Assembly (NCBI GenBank): GCA_021234155.1
Contig: JAJEKV010000644.1
Span: 62,001 to 126,000 of the forward strand
Direction of reading: 5' to 3'
Source: Isoetes taiwanensis
Lineage: Eukaryota > Streptophyta > Lycopodiopsida > Isoetales > Isoetaceae
DNA length: 64,000 bases
A program made the position numbers and the translations under genes. Positions 1 through 10,644 of the stretch are shown one piece after another. Position 1 is the first letter of the stretch; each line of letters starts with the position of its first letter. The notes under the pieces are model-generated. The model worked only from the letters and a program-made list of their open reading frames with translations. It searched no databases and was not told where the DNA came from.

Positions 1-73
1 TAAGAACCAGCATTCAGTACAAGTCTGTCTCCAAGGAGTACAGGCCGCCTGCGGGTCTTCTTATTACTGCTAG
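1..73 (-). pseudogene. Fragment of a second GBP-like GTPase/VWA gene
   Basis: Bases 1-73 align without gaps to 53,965-54,037, inside the coding sequence of the large minus-strand GTPase gene, with two differences that I can see. The fragment therefore belongs to a close paralogue that continues to the left of the window. Homology stops at base 73, exactly where a TG-initiated LTR-like sequence begins, so the paralogue is interrupted by a retrotransposon. Read on the minus strand it encodes part of the central region (residues KKTR-x-RP-x-LLGDRLVLN). Whether the rest of the paralogue is intact cannot be seen. Confidence 0.8.
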
Positions 74-276
74 TGTGACGAATATGCATGACAGTCCAGT
101 CACCCTATCCTCGATGGCATCCACGTCATCACAAATGGTCGCGTCTGCTAGTCCTGAGTCTGATGTAATAGGGTGTCCTGCACCCAAATAACGAATTCAT
201 TCTGTAAGCCACGGCAAGGGCTGATTCTTGCCTAATCCGTCAATACGTATCTCTATTCTATGCCTGTTTGTTAATA
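74..276 (+). mobile_element. Putative Copia-type 5' LTR
   Basis: The stretch starts with TG immediately after homology to the GTPase paralogue ends, and stops just before a classical primer-binding site at 277. At about 200 bp it would be a short LTR. The right end does not show a clean CA, so the LTR end may have decayed or lie a few bases earlier. No 3' LTR is present in the window, so the element is truncated. The five bases before it (GCTAG) would be the left target duplication, but the partner is not visible. Confidence 0.55.
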
Positions 277-288
277 TGGTATCAGAGC
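277..288 (+). other. Retrotransposon primer-binding site
   Basis: TGGTATCAGAGC is the stretch complementary to the 3' end of plant initiator tRNA-Met that primes minus-strand synthesis in most plant Copia and many Gypsy elements. It lies directly after the LTR-like segment and about 190 bp before the gag remnant, which is the expected order. Confidence 0.85.
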
Positions 289-480
289 AGATGGTAGAGC
301 ACAGAAATGGATTCTAGAAAACAGGATTTGAGTTGCTGCAAGCGCTTAGGATTCAGAGGGCAACTGCCAGAGTGAATCAGAGATTAATTCAGCACAAATC
401 TAAGAAATAGGGTTCGAAAAAGGAAGAAGAGTTCCAGAAGGAGTGTGTTTGAACGACTCAAATTTCATTAGAAGGCCAGA

Positions 481-830
481 TGGAAGCAATCTCATCAGGG
501 AAATTTGTGATTGAGAAATTCAATGGCAAGAATTTCCGGCAAGAATTTCCTTACATGGCAGGTTAAAATGAAATTCCACTTAGATTGAAAAAGATCTCTT
601 TGGTGTAGTGGACGATTCAGAGAAGAAGCCCGGTAAAGCAGCAGACTTGGTGAAATGGCAGTTGAAGAATCGGAGAGCAATGGCAATAATTGGTCTTGGC
701 CTTGGTGACTCTCAGATTCATCATGTTGATTTCTCAAAAAGTGCCAACGAAGTTTGGGAGACCTTGGATAAAATATTTGGAGCGACGCTATTGAACGGGC
801 AAGCAGAATTTTATGTAAACTGTTTTTACG
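481..830 (+). pseudogene. Decayed Copia gag (UBN2-type)
   Basis: A start-like ATG at 481 opens a reading M-E-A-I-S-S-G-K-F-V-I-E-K-F-N-G-K-N, the usual N-terminus of Copia gag. It is followed by a disrupted stretch and then, after a frame change near 600, by DDSEKKPGKAADLVKWQ and SANEVWETLDKIFGA. These match the gag-polypeptide (UBN2) pattern of plant Copia elements. Stops and frame changes near 560-610 break it, and homology fades after about 830, with no protease, integrase or reverse transcriptase following. It is a dead remnant of the element whose LTR and primer site lie just upstream. Confidence 0.75.
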
Positions 831-984
831 CTGGGCAGAATATTTATGGCTGTCAGACGAAATTATGTTGCAGAAAGTATCATTGTGTTCTAGCTTTGAT
901 CATGTTCGCTAGCTATGCATGAGTCAACTTGGTCTTACATTTTACTCGATCAACTTGGCCAAGGTATCACGAACGCGCTTTAAG

Positions 985-1055
985 ATATTTAGTGCCAACA
1001 TGCAAACGTGCTTATAGTCTTGAGACTTATGCCGACGTGCTTATAGTCGTGAGAC
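985..1055. repeat. Minisatellite, left part (split by transposon)
   Basis: Imperfect copies of a unit of about 30 bp containing GTGCTTATAGTC and TTGAGACTTAGTGCCAAC. The same units resume at 2961-3070 on the far side of the inverted-repeat transposon, so the array was one block before the insertion. Confidence 0.7.
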
Positions 1056-2958
1056 GGGGTGAAAATATCCTTACCCTGGTTTTGGTGATTCCATCGCGGT
1101 GATACTCTCCCGCGGAATCACTAACCCTCCTGCCCCGTTATCCGTACCCTCATGCCCCGTTATGCGTACTGCCCACATTATGCGTACGAATGGGCTCCAT
1201 TTTATACCTTCCGGCGGAATCACATCTGTAAAATACCACTGGATGGAATCACCACTATTTTATTCTACGCGATGGAATCACATGGAATTGATCCTTCGGG
1301 GTGGAATCACTGTACATCGTAATATTCTTTCCCGTGGAATCACCGCGTACGATAATATTCTCTCCCGTGGAATCACCGCGTAAATATTCTCCCCCGTGGA
1401 ATCACCGCATAACTATTCTTCCCCGTAGGATCACCACGGTAATATTCTCCGCTGTGGAATCACTGCATACTATTCCTCGAGAAGGAATCACCTGGAGACC
1501 TTTGAATCTGTAATAACTGCAGGCAGGGAGGAAAAATTGGCAGATGGTTCAATTCTAGGAGAAGTTTATGCCCGACTCTATAAAAATAGTTGAGGATGGT
1601 TTAAGCAAAGCCTTGAAGATCATGAAGAAAATTAATGCTAAACCAATGGTGCAAAAAAACAAGCTGGGCTACTCCATTTTGTGTGTGCATATCCATTGTT
1701 ATGCTGTGCAAGAACATTTCTAGTTGGGGATTTGAACCCCTTGCCAATATCGGCAATGCCATGGGCTGCTTCAAAGCAAGAATAAGAAACAAGAAACATG
1801 CCTTTTTTTTATGCCAAAAAATGGAATAGAACGCCATTTCTTCTCCAGATTCAACAACAGAAACAGAAACCCCATTGCTTGCTGCCATTAGTCTGTGAAA
1901 CAAATTTAGGGGGAGCAGGGTCGGAAATACCTGTCTTCTCTTCTCTTTCTGTAGGAAAATTACCATTGAAGAAAGTCTATTTTGCTGCTGGGGAAAAAGT
2001 TGTCAGGCTTGCTGCAGCGACAGAGATGAGAAGGAACCCAACAAGCAATTGACCAGAAGTGCACCTTCTTTCCCACATGGACCGCCCGGATTACCTTTGT
2101 CGTGCCTGAAACGCTTTGGGGTTTAGAAAAAAATTGGGCGATTGCGAGTTCTCGCCAACACTCATTTTCCGCTTCGGATTTTGAGTGAAGGCGCTCCTCC
2201 TCTGTATCAAAATTTGGATGAATTTAAGATTTGAGCTTGAAGCGCTTCTATTTGAAATATTCTGCGTAAATATTTACGCTTGAAGGGCGATCTTTTGCTT
2301 TGCTGCTTTTGCTATACTCACTTCAAAAACCGTTCTGCTCTTATGGGTTGGTCCTATTGTCAACAAATCAACAGAGAGGGAAAGATAAAAGAACCCTCTT
2401 GATGCCACCACACCTAGAAGCCGGATGTAGGCTAGGAGGTCACCGGAGCGACCTGGAAAGGAAGCACAGGCATCGGGATTGGCATTGGAATCGGCATCGG
2501 AGTCGGCTGCAGCCCCTACAGAGCGATTCCCCTACCGATGCTTCCATCTTCTCCTCCATCTTCTCCTCAAATCAGTCGGAGCACGCCACCATAGCCGAAA
2601 AACCCCAGCCGGAGCAAGCCGCCATAGCAAAAAAAAAAAAAAACTCCACAATAACAGGACGTCAAAAATTTGAATTTTTACTGAGATATTCCAGATGGTG
2701 ATTCTGTCGTATGGAATAAAAGGGCGGTGATTCCGATCCCGCGGTTTTCTGAAGGTGATTCGCCCGAAAGGTATAAAATAGGCGGTCCGGGATGCACCCT
2801 TTAGATGGATGGTGGGATCAATCGGAAGGTACACCGGCCGTCGAATGCGAATAACGAGGGCCTCGGAGCGGATCTGTTTCCGGAGGGTTAGTGATTCCGC
2901 GGGAAAGTATTCACCGCGATGGAATCAACCAAAACCAGGGTAACGATATTTTCACCCC
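1056..2958. mobile_element. Non-autonomous TIR DNA transposon
   Basis: The left end (GGGGTGAAAATATC...) and the right end (...GATATTTTCACCCC) are inverted copies that stay similar for about 75 bp, through CCATCGCGGTGA and CCGCGGAATCACTAACCCTC. Flanks are GTGAGAC on the left and TTGAGAC on the right, an imperfect target duplication of 7-8 bp, compatible with hAT or Mutator-like insertion. Many short copies of GGAATCAC lie just inside the left end (1,089-1,495) and in the opposite orientation near the right end, as expected of subterminal transposase-binding repeats. The internal ORFs are short and I recognise no transposase, so the element is non-autonomous. Confidence 0.75.
1089..1495. repeat. 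Subterminal GGAATCAC repeat cluster
   Basis: About ten spaced copies of (T)GGAATCAC, several inside a larger unit TCTCCCGTGGAATCACCGCG followed by TAATAT-like spacers. Opposite-orientation copies (GTGATTCC) lie at 2,697-2,905 near the other terminus. This symmetry supports a role as transposase-binding sites and not as a random microsatellite. Confidence 0.7.
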
Positions 2959-2960
2959 TT

Positions 2961-3070
2961 GAGACGTGCTTATAGTCTTGCCAACGTGCTTAGTGCCAAC
3001 GTGCTTATAGTCTCAAGTGCAAACGTGCTTATAGTCTTGAGACTTAGTGCCAACGCGCAAAGAGTCTTGG
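2961..3070. repeat. Minisatellite, right part
   Basis: Continues the array of GTGCTTATAGTC / AGTGCCAACGTGC units found at 985-1055. Three to four imperfect copies are visible before the array fades into unique sequence. Confidence 0.7.
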
Positions 3071-5142
3071 CAATTGGTATTTGCTTCGCAAGAAGATTCA
3101 CATGAATGGCGGAGAATCCAAGTGCTTGGGCTACTGAGATCATACAAACAAATCGATTCATACAAACAAATGAGCAGCAAATCAACAGCAAATCGATTCA
3201 TACAAACAAATGTTCTATTTTGAAACACCTTGTAGGCGTTACGGCATACTTATGTGAAATTCTGGATTCATCAATTTGGAGAAGAAACAATACCAGAGTC
3301 TGCAAACGCAGTGGGAGAAAAGCTGCCGATGTGAATGGAAAAAATAAAGTCATAATGTTAAGGTCTAAAATGATTATTACAAAAAAGACATCCACCTAGC
3401 TAGAAAACGTATATTTGCAAACTAGAGCAAGTATCCATGATCAAGTATTGGGATGGGGAAGAAAACCCGTCTAGCCAAGAAAGAACATCTGCGAACTAAA
3501 ACGAGGAGGAGCATCCACCCATAAAATCTTACATCTAAGGGGTAAAAAGGATGATTTGGTCTCCGTGGATGTTAAAAATCTACCTACCTATCTATCTATC
3601 AAGAAAATAGAGAGAACACTCAATAGGAGAGGAATACATGGCTAGAGCCAAAAGATAGATAGGCAGATATATTTTTAACGTCTATACGAGAAGCTCATGG
3701 AGCTTCACAGCATACCCAGATGAGAGTTACCCCCACCATTATACGCGGCTGAAGTGGCTCTCTTTATAGTGATCATGGCATGGATTCCTGAACCTATGAC
3801 CTCGGTCTTCCTAAGAGGTATGATTCTATGGTGCCACATAGTCATGCCATTTTTGATAGCTCTTGGTATGCAATTCTAATCAAGTGGCCGAAAGAAGAGA
3901 AACATTTTAAAAATTCTTCAAAAAGAAGGGATAGAAGAAAGAATATGAGAACTATGAAAGATAGTAAACATGGAACACCTAACAATTGGATTATGATGTA
4001 TTATTATTAGCAAAGATGGTAAACGGGAGCTCTACATTGTTAAAGAAAAATTTACAAATGGAAAGCCAACTAGCCTATCCTTAAGAAGTAGTTACAAAAA
4101 AGATAGATAGGTATATAGATAGATTGATAAATAGATAGATTATCACAAGGAAATTACTAACGTTAGCTACATCCACCTTAGAATTCCCACTCCTCTATAA
4201 TTATTGGTATTGGTGACAATTTAACAAATGAATGCAGTTCCTTAAGCATGGTGACAACTTAACAAAGAATGCAGTTCCTTAAGCATACATAGTGAAAAGG
4301 TCCTAGATGTTTACCATAGCTGGGCACTATTCTTTTGAGTCTCATCAATAATGTCCCAATTGCTTCAATATTTCTATACGTTGCATCTATTAAAATTGTT
4401 TCTACAAGAGATTTATTGTGGCAGCCAAGGTCGTCGCGAACATTTCTCTTCATTTGTCTCATTTACTTGTTTCAAAAAATACAAGATTTGAACCTGCACT
4501 TTCTCACCTTATATCTAGAAAAAAAAAATACGTGATTAGAAATATAATGTAAAATAATTGCCTTTCCAAACTTGAAAATTAACATGCAAAGTCTATTAAT
4601 GCAATAGTGTGAAACACAGAGATATCGTTGTCTCCATGAGTAGACTTCACTTATAAATGATTCATAGATACTATCCATTATGACGAGTTTCTAACAAGTT
4701 CATGCGTATACCATTTTTATTAATCTAGGAGCAAGGCGAATGTTGCAATAAATTTCAACGTTTTAAATATCATAAGTCGGCATTTATTAATGGGCTAAAG
4801 CCTTTTTTAATTTTCACAATGGTTCCTTAATGTCCTCTAGATCACTACATTAACACCATATAACTTACCTATTCATGAAACTATCTAGTTTTTAAAAATA
4901 GCATATTTGCAATAAAGCACTATCTAATCTATTATTATCCCTTTCCATTGGAGAAAAAAATATTCCACACAATCTAACACAGCATTTGCATGCCGGAAAC
5001 ATTCAATCAGAACACCCAGAGGAGACAAAAGGGAACACCAAAGAGCTATAAAATTTGGCAGTGTGCCAACAATCAGTAATGATTTTATCATCATCTGTCT
5101 ACTTCTAAACCATAGAAATTTCTATTTTTGGGTTGCCCCTAA
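3071..5142. other. AT-rich intergenic region with retroposon tails
   Basis: No gene recognised. A retroposon-type 3' end (GTGGATGTTAAAAATC then CTAC/CTATC repeats) lies at about 3,566-3,600 on the plus strand. A second, in the opposite orientation, is at about 3,650-3,685, and (GATA)-rich sequence is at 4,104-4,142. A 41-bp unit containing TGCAGTTCCTTAAGCAT is tandemly repeated at about 4,211-4,288. Confidence 0.5.
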
Positions 5143-5450
5143 GGGGGCAAACCCTCGTTTATGTGGGTTTGTGGCATATTCCACGTATATACCAATACAT
5201 TCCCGGAATATGCCAATGACTGCTTCAAACCCATTATTGGGTGTAAACTGGCAGTCATTTCTGTTGTTTCTGTTGTTGCTGAGAAGCTATGGAAACCGCC
5301 TAGGGGGCAAACCCTCATTTATGTGGGTTTGTGGCATATTCCACGTATATACCAATACATGCCCAGAATATGCCAATGACTGCTTCAAACCCATTCATTG
5401 GGTGTAAACTGGCGGTCATTTCTGTTGTTTCTGTTGTTGCTGGGAAGCTA
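5143..5450. repeat. Tandem duplication, about 160-bp unit
   Basis: Two nearly identical units begin GGGGGCAAACCCTC and run through TATGTGGGTTTGTGGCATAT to CTGTTGTTTCTGTTGTTGCTG, at about 5,143-5,295 and 5,306-5,450. A diverged third copy is at 56,465-56,600, beside the FLZ gene, so this is a dispersed family and not a purely local repeat. Confidence 0.8.
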
Positions 5451-5643
5451 TGAAAGCTCCATAGTCCGAAGCCTTTAGAGATTTGGAAGAATGTCCAAAA
5501 GGTCTGCTTCCGGCAAAAAAGAAGAGTTTTTGGAAAGAGCCTTGGCATTTGTACATTGCTATTGACGAAGCAAGCACCCATTGTTTTGAAGCTTCCAAGT
5601 TTAGGTTCTTGGCCGCAGCTTTTGATGAGACGTATCAGTTGTA

Positions 5644-6102
5644 TCAGTTGTTAGGAACTTGTGTTTCAAGCAGTATTCGGGTCTTGGCAATAATGACGCT
5701 CCCCTTGGAGCCACTTTCTTGAAGATATATTGCAATATCAGAGGTATTTTTTCCTTTGCACGATGATACCGGAGAGCTGCATAATGGTGAGAATGATCTT
5801 TCCATAGGAGATCTAATATGGTGCTGGCTATCAGGCATAGTGTATGGCTCCTCGTGATCCATGTCAAATTGTATCTGGTCTACAATATGTTCCTCTGAGC
5901 TTTCTGCCATATCAAGACAATCCTCATCATATTGCAAGAGGTCCTCGTCCACTTTTAACTTAGCTAACATGCAGACTGTCTCCAATTCACTGTCCTCCTC
6001 ATCCATGCCATATAGTTGACGACTCATCATTGAGCCTATATCAGAAAGACAAAGCCCTGCAGCGGCAGCTCTTTGTAAAAATAATGTCGAAAGAATAAGC
6101 AT
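5644..6102 (-). CDS. Hypothetical acidic ORF, possibly a gene fragment
   Basis: An open frame of 152 codons rich in Asp, Glu and Ser, with coding-like composition (for example YGMDEEDSELETVCML and DMAESSEEHIVDQIQFDMD). I do not recognise the family. Splice-like sites near 5,735-5,755 make it possible that this is an exon or a retained fragment of a spliced gene. It ends 160 bp left of the start of the large tandem duplication and is not part of it. No promoter is evident. It could equally be a transposon-associated ORF. Confidence 0.3.
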   Translation of the reverse strand: MLILSTLFLQRAAAAGLCLSDIGSMMSRQLYGMDEEDSELETVCMLAKLKVDEDLLQYDEDCLDMAESSEEHIVDQIQFDMDHEEPYTMPDSQHHIRSPMERSFSPLCSSPVSSCKGKNTSDIAIYLQESGSKGSVIIAKTRILLETQVPNN

Positions 6103-6708
6103 TCGTAAGCATGCTTATGCTTCCCTAATCATGGGAAGCTCTTTCCTGAGCATTTTTGCATCCTTGTAAGGATCTAAATTAGATATGTATGCACGTAATA
6201 GGACTGCAAATGCACAAATTTTCCAGCAATGAAACCTTTGTAGAACAGGAGCAACTGCAAGAACATGAAGTGCCTATACTAGAGCATGCGCAAGAACACT
6301 CCAGCATGGACTCTGTAGTGCCTCTTACAGAGCCACACTTGCAACTTATTCCAGCCCTGGAAACTATTTTGCCATTGCATGTAATTCCACTGCTACAAAC
6401 AGGGGCCACTCAGGACAGATTTAATCATGTATACCAGCTCTTACTGGCTCTTTCTCTTCGTCAGATAACAGAACTTCAGCAACCAAATCCATATAAGTGT
6501 ACAAAGAATTACATGCGTAACTTTGCTATAAAAAATCCCTTTGCTGACAATTTCATTGATATATATTTGCATCTTTCTTGTTCCACTATGTGAGATACTC
6601 TTTACAACTTTAAAATATGTTTTCTTCGTATACCTCATCACAAAATGTCATTCGCACAAGAGCCTAGCATCTTATTTTTACGCATATAACATTCTCAGTG
6701 ATGTTTTT

Positions 6709-6815
6709 CAATTAAATCCACCCAGCCTTTCTGCAAGACCACACAATTTGTACCATGGAACAAAAACGGAGGCTATGAAACAACTCGTTTTCCAGCTGAA
6801 GTTGATCAAGGTTTT
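6709..6815. repeat. Internal repeat unit, also at ~8,728-8,835 and ~8,920-9,020
   Basis: A stretch of about 105 bp with CAATTAAATCCACCCAGCC, CTGCAAGACCACA, GTACCATGGAACA and CTGAAGTTGATCAAGG. It recurs in diverged form at about 8,728-8,835 and, more weakly, at 8,920-9,020, and again in duplication copy 2. It contains no gene that I recognise. Confidence 0.6.
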
Positions 6816-6853
6816 CCATTCTATTTAACATCTACTGATATCATTCTGGTCAT

Positions 6854-7012
6854 GGAACATATGGCTGTTGTGCACTAGAGTATGCAATGACTAGTCAATT
6901 GACTTTGAAATCTGATGTATACAGTCCTGGGATTGTATTACTTGAAATGATCACTGGCAGAAAAGCAATTGACAATGCTCGTCCAGCAGGGGAACACAAT
7001 TTAGTTGCTTGG
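6854..7012 (+). pseudogene. RLCK-type protein kinase exon fragment (C-lobe)
   Basis: Fifty-three open codons read [13 protein letters not shown], then [17 protein letters not shown] and [18 protein letters not shown], and end VAW before a GT. This is kinase subdomains VIII-IX of plant receptor-like cytoplasmic kinases close to the PBS1/PBL (RLCK-VII) group. The usual GYCAPEY has become GCCALEY and the usual SFG has become SPG. No other exon lies in the same orientation; the matching N-lobe exons are on the opposite strand to the right. It is therefore a relic, present identically in duplication copy 2. Confidence 0.8.
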
Positions 7013-7297
7013 GTATGGTTCCCTTCTTAAAATGCATTTTAAGTTTCATTCTTAAGATAGTTATAGCGGCACTTTATATGTTTCAATGTTCACTATTTTG
7101 AAAGACGTGGTGTGAAATTTTGATTGAAGTTGATAAGTTTTCAGTGCTATTTTCATGAATTGTGCACTTTCCTCTTGCGTCTAGCGTCTAGCGTCTAGCT
7201 GCCAGCCGTTTACCTAAGTAGCATATAGATTCTGTTTGTATTTCTGATTGTTGGATGATTTGAAATCTCTGTATATGACTGGCGGATTTTCTTTATC

Positions 7298-8130
7298 GTG
7301 CAAGTACTCAAGACCTCTTGTAGCACCAGCAGCTATCTTCATGCGAGTGTTCTAGTCCAAGGGCTCTGCATCTGTAGGAAGGTCTACAACACAAAATGGA
7401 TCATCACAAAAATAGAACTTAGTAAAAAGACACCAAGAGTTCAAGACAGTAACAGGTGCTCAAATAGAAGCAAACAGCTTACCATGCAAATGATCCTCTA
7501 AGCACCCCCATGGCATGAATTCATATACAAGAAGACTTGATCACCATCCACACGATATCCAAACAGATTTACCAAATTTGGATGATGCAGCAGCAAGCTC
7601 AACATCAAAACTTCCACCAAGAATTCTCTATTGCCTTGCAAAATGGGCAAAAGTATGCTAGTGGGTATCAAAAAAACGCGGCCCCAGCACTTAGATCAGC
7701 ACCCTGGATGTACTATTCTATCATAGTATTCCACTTGTTATTAATTGGAGTTGTTACATATTTCTATTGATTACCTAATTACCATGTGCTAGTACCAGTA
7801 ACACCTTAAACAAGCTGCCATATGGGGTGCTATATGAGTGCTGTCAGCATGTGTCCGGACGCCTGCTTTTGATACCCACCAGCATACTTTTGCCCAAATA
7901 TTTCTGTCAAGCTACTTTACGGCTAGAACCTGGACTACAATAAAATCAGCAAGGTAGCTATATAGAACTTTCATCAATTTATAAACTGATTTTCTTGCCT
8001 GACCCGTGCCTTCTAAACGACCGTTATAAATACGGCCAAAGCCACCTTCTCCCATTAAGGCTTAAAATTCTTTGTTGCCGCAGCAAGCTCATGGAAAGTA
8101 AATGTCTGAGCAGCAATAGTGGCAGTGCCA
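7298..8130 (-). pseudogene. RLCK-type protein kinase N-lobe exon fragments
   Basis: On the minus strand, fragments appear in kinase order. Near 8,130-7,990 is FTFHELAAA followed by the glycine loop LMGEGGFGRIYNGRLEGT. Near 7,650-7,500 are [19 protein letters not shown] and [17 protein letters not shown] (clearest in copy 2). Near 7,395-7,300 are LPTDAEPLD and [18 protein letters not shown]. These are subdomains I to VIa of an RLCK-VII-like kinase. The catalytic loop and activation segment are missing here, stops interrupt the exons, and a MITE sits between two of them. The only C-lobe piece nearby (6,854-7,012) is on the other strand. It is a rearranged pseudogene. Confidence 0.75.
7645..7895. 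mobile_element. MITE with 4-bp target duplication (copy 1 only)
   Basis: Terminal inverted repeats of about 28 bp (GGGCAAAAGTATGCTAGTGG... and its inverse) bound a 251-bp non-coding element, flanked by AAAT on both sides. The second duplication copy has the empty site at about 20,484-20,490, proving insertion after the duplication. The TIR resembles that of the MITE at 19,610 (GGGNAAAAGYATG), and both have 4-bp target duplications, a length known for Sola-type elements. That assignment is tentative. Confidence 0.9.
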
Positions 8131-9280
8131 TCCACTTGTGGGGCTTCCCTTTTCAACTCAGGATTGGGAGCTGGCTTAACCTTATCTGCACAAAGTGGAA
8201 CTGGTTATTCAAGATCATCCTATTTGTAGCAACCAAAACAGACAAAAAGAAAAGACTATGGCGTAACACAGTCCACCGTAATCCTTGACTCTACAGAACG
8301 TCTGCAGAGAGAGAAATGAAGGCACAAATCCCCTGAATAAGATGATTAAGCTATACATTTTTGGTGTTGAACGTGAACAATCAGATTGCTTGTCTATAGA
8401 ATCCCATTGACTGATCTGGATTAATGACTAAGCCATTTGACAATCCAGAAAAATGGGCATAGGAATAATAAAAAACTATATCCTTCATATCCACGTATGT
8501 GAAAAATGTAGTTCCAAACATTCCATTACAGATAAGGATCGGATCAATGTGGAGGCTTCATCAAACATATGAATATATACTTCACAAGGTGAGCAGATTT
8601 AGATAAGGATTCACAACTCCATCCTAGTTGGATCCTATAGTTTATTAAGTCTATAAAAACTCACCTGAAGGGACCTTTATTGACTATTTCTCCTTAATAG
8701 TGACTGGAGATGGGGCACTATCTCTTCAATTAAATCCACCAAGTCTTTCTGCAAGCGTCGAGCCTTTCTGCAAGACCACAGATTTTTTACCACAGAACAG
8801 TTAAGAAACAACTCGTTTTGCAGCTACGTTGATCAAGGTTGTCTTTCATATTTAACATTTAGCATAAGTTGCCTTCACATACTTGACGAGATCCCAAAAG
8901 CCTAGCATGTAAAGCGTATTTATAACATTATTACTGATGCTTTTAACTGAATTTTTTCTATAAGCCACAGAAAATGTACCATGGAGTAGAACGACGCTAA
9001 GAAGCAACTTAATTTTGAGCTGAGGTTCTTTGTTATTATTTGTAAGATAAGCATTTACGATTTCTATCTGTATAGCCAGAAAATGAGTCCCCGAGCTCTT
9101 TATGTATAGACACAACAAATATAGCCAGAGAAGGCTTCCAAATGGAATCTTACTGTGATGTGATCGAATATTAAGCAAATATAAATAGATTTTGTTCCAA
9201 ATATTCAGGGTTATGGTTTTGAATTGATTGTCAAAAACTTTGAACTATGATTTAAGCCACTTCACCCTCCTGCCATGGAG
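8131..9280. other. Non-coding part of duplication copy 1
   Basis: No gene recognised. It holds the diverged internal repeats noted at 6,709 and AT-rich sequence shared with copy 2 (20,720-21,880). A short residual kinase-like N-terminal stretch may extend to about 8,200. Confidence 0.5.
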
Positions 9281-9481
9281 GAAGGAAGGAAGGAAGGAAG
9301 AAACTTTTAATGTCCACGGAACCCAATCGGGTTATGGGACCACAAGTACAAAACGGGACCGAAGTCCCTAACCAGAACAAGGACCGAAGCCCACAGAACA
9401 AACCATAATCACCATGGCCCAGATTAAAAACCACCTGGGAAAAAACTGTTGCCAGGATGACTACGCATCCAAAAATCCATG
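9281..9481 (-). mobile_element. 5'-truncated retroposon with (TTCC)n tail
   Basis: About 200 bp present here and at 62,948-63,142 but absent from the corresponding place in duplication copy 2 (about 21,877). On the minus strand it ends with GGTTCCGTGGACATTAAAAG followed by a TTCC microsatellite tail. The 63-kb copy extends further at the other end, so this copy is 5'-truncated, typical of target-primed LINE or SINE insertion. The 78-codon ORF over it is part of the repeat and is not evidence for a protein. Confidence 0.8.
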
Positions 9482-10124
9482 CGAGCACCTTTCGTGCGTA
9501 GCACCTTGTTAATTTTTTTCTATTTTCCCAACTTTTTTATAGAAACGAATTTAGTATAATTAAGACTTCTTACCAAAAATTAAGTCTCCTACTACAGAAT
9601 ATCCATTAATTTGGCGAATTAATATAATTCGGATGCGATATTATCAAATTTTGGCAATTTATAAAAAATTTCGAGCTAACGCATCCTACTAGACCATCGA
9701 ATTTAGATTTATAAAATTGATGAAATATGGCATTTTGACGATATATCACACCTGAAAGTCATCATTGCCAACAATATATCACTCTTATATAATGCATTCT
9801 CATTTTCTGTCCTCCATAGTTTCTTTGCTGCATTTTCTTTGAAATTGGCACTCTTGCTAAATCATGTCGTCTTTCAGCTTTTTATTTGCACCTCCTTCGA
9901 CTTGAATATGGATGACCCTTGAATAAGCACGTGTGTGGATAAACAATAACTATGACGTCAGCTTTGCTACTTATTAAACAATAGTCCCTCAACTTTGCTA
10001 CTTATTAAACAATATTCCCTTCCTCGACATGCTGGCAATTCTCCTCTAGATTGGTTGCTGCACTTGAACTTAAGGTCTAAAATATCTGAAAAATCTTTGG
10101 GTTCAACTCAATCGTCTCTCTCTG

Positions 10125-10137
10125 CTATATAAAAAGG
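10125..10137 (+). promoter_or_regulatory. TATA box of the small nuclear-protein locus, copy 1
   Basis: CTATATAAAAAGG, preceded by a CT-rich stretch (CGTCTCTCTCTG), lies 32 bp upstream of the first ATG (10,169). This matches a plant core promoter with a pyrimidine patch. The identical arrangement is at 22,511-22,523 in copy 2. Confidence 0.65.
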
Positions 10138-10168
10138 CTGCTAGTAATGGCTCTGTTCTTCAGGAGAC

Positions 10169-10644
10169 ATGGTTCCAAAGAAGAGAAAGTTTGAGCAAAC
10201 AATTATAGCTTCTTGGATGATTATCTTCCAGATCCAAAACGCCGTAGAATTGATCTCTTGGTGGTAGTGGATAGTTGGATGGCTTTTGGTGATGGAGGCC
10301 ATAAAATGGATAACAATGTGGCGGATGTTTCTGGCAGCTTAGACTTGGAAGACAAAGTGTTTGATGCCTTGAATTTCCCTGATCTTGACTTCGATCTGCC
10401 TGAGCAGATCGGTTCATTTGAATTGGTTGGCGATTTAGAAGAATGCCCTATCTATTTGGATACGAGGATGCCTGTGTCTGTACTAGCTGTCGTTGTTTTG
10501 TCAGCAACGAAGAAGTTGATGAATCCGGCCGTCGTAAGATCTGTACTAAGGAGTGCGAAAGCCATCTTATATTATAATTTGCTAAGAGATTACGAAGAGA
10601 TACGTGCTAAAAATTGGGAGCCAGTAGATTGTTCAATGGCATAA
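10169..10644 (+). pseudogene. Small nuclear-protein gene, copy 1, truncated
   Basis: Paralogue of the locus at 22,555-22,994. It opens with ATG and MVPKKRKFEQ, a nuclear-localisation-like start. It shares the early frame change to DDYLPDPKRRRIDLL and the acidic middle. Relative to copy 2 it lacks 19 bp after the codons for LEECP, which shifts the frame and destroys the CxxC motifs. It then runs across the end point of a deletion of about 1.15 kb into unrelated sequence. Two successive lesions make this copy non-functional for the C-terminal module. Confidence 0.7.

Noticed and set aside
1089-1495. CRISPR-like regular repeats
   Set aside because: Repeats are 8-20 bp with repeated spacers, lie inside a plant transposon and are mirrored at its other end. 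They are subterminal repeats.
1715-1765. tRNA-like T-arm on the minus strand (GGGGTTCAAATCCCC)
   Set aside because: The arm forms, but no matching acceptor stem, D-arm or anticodon arm is found at the right distance.
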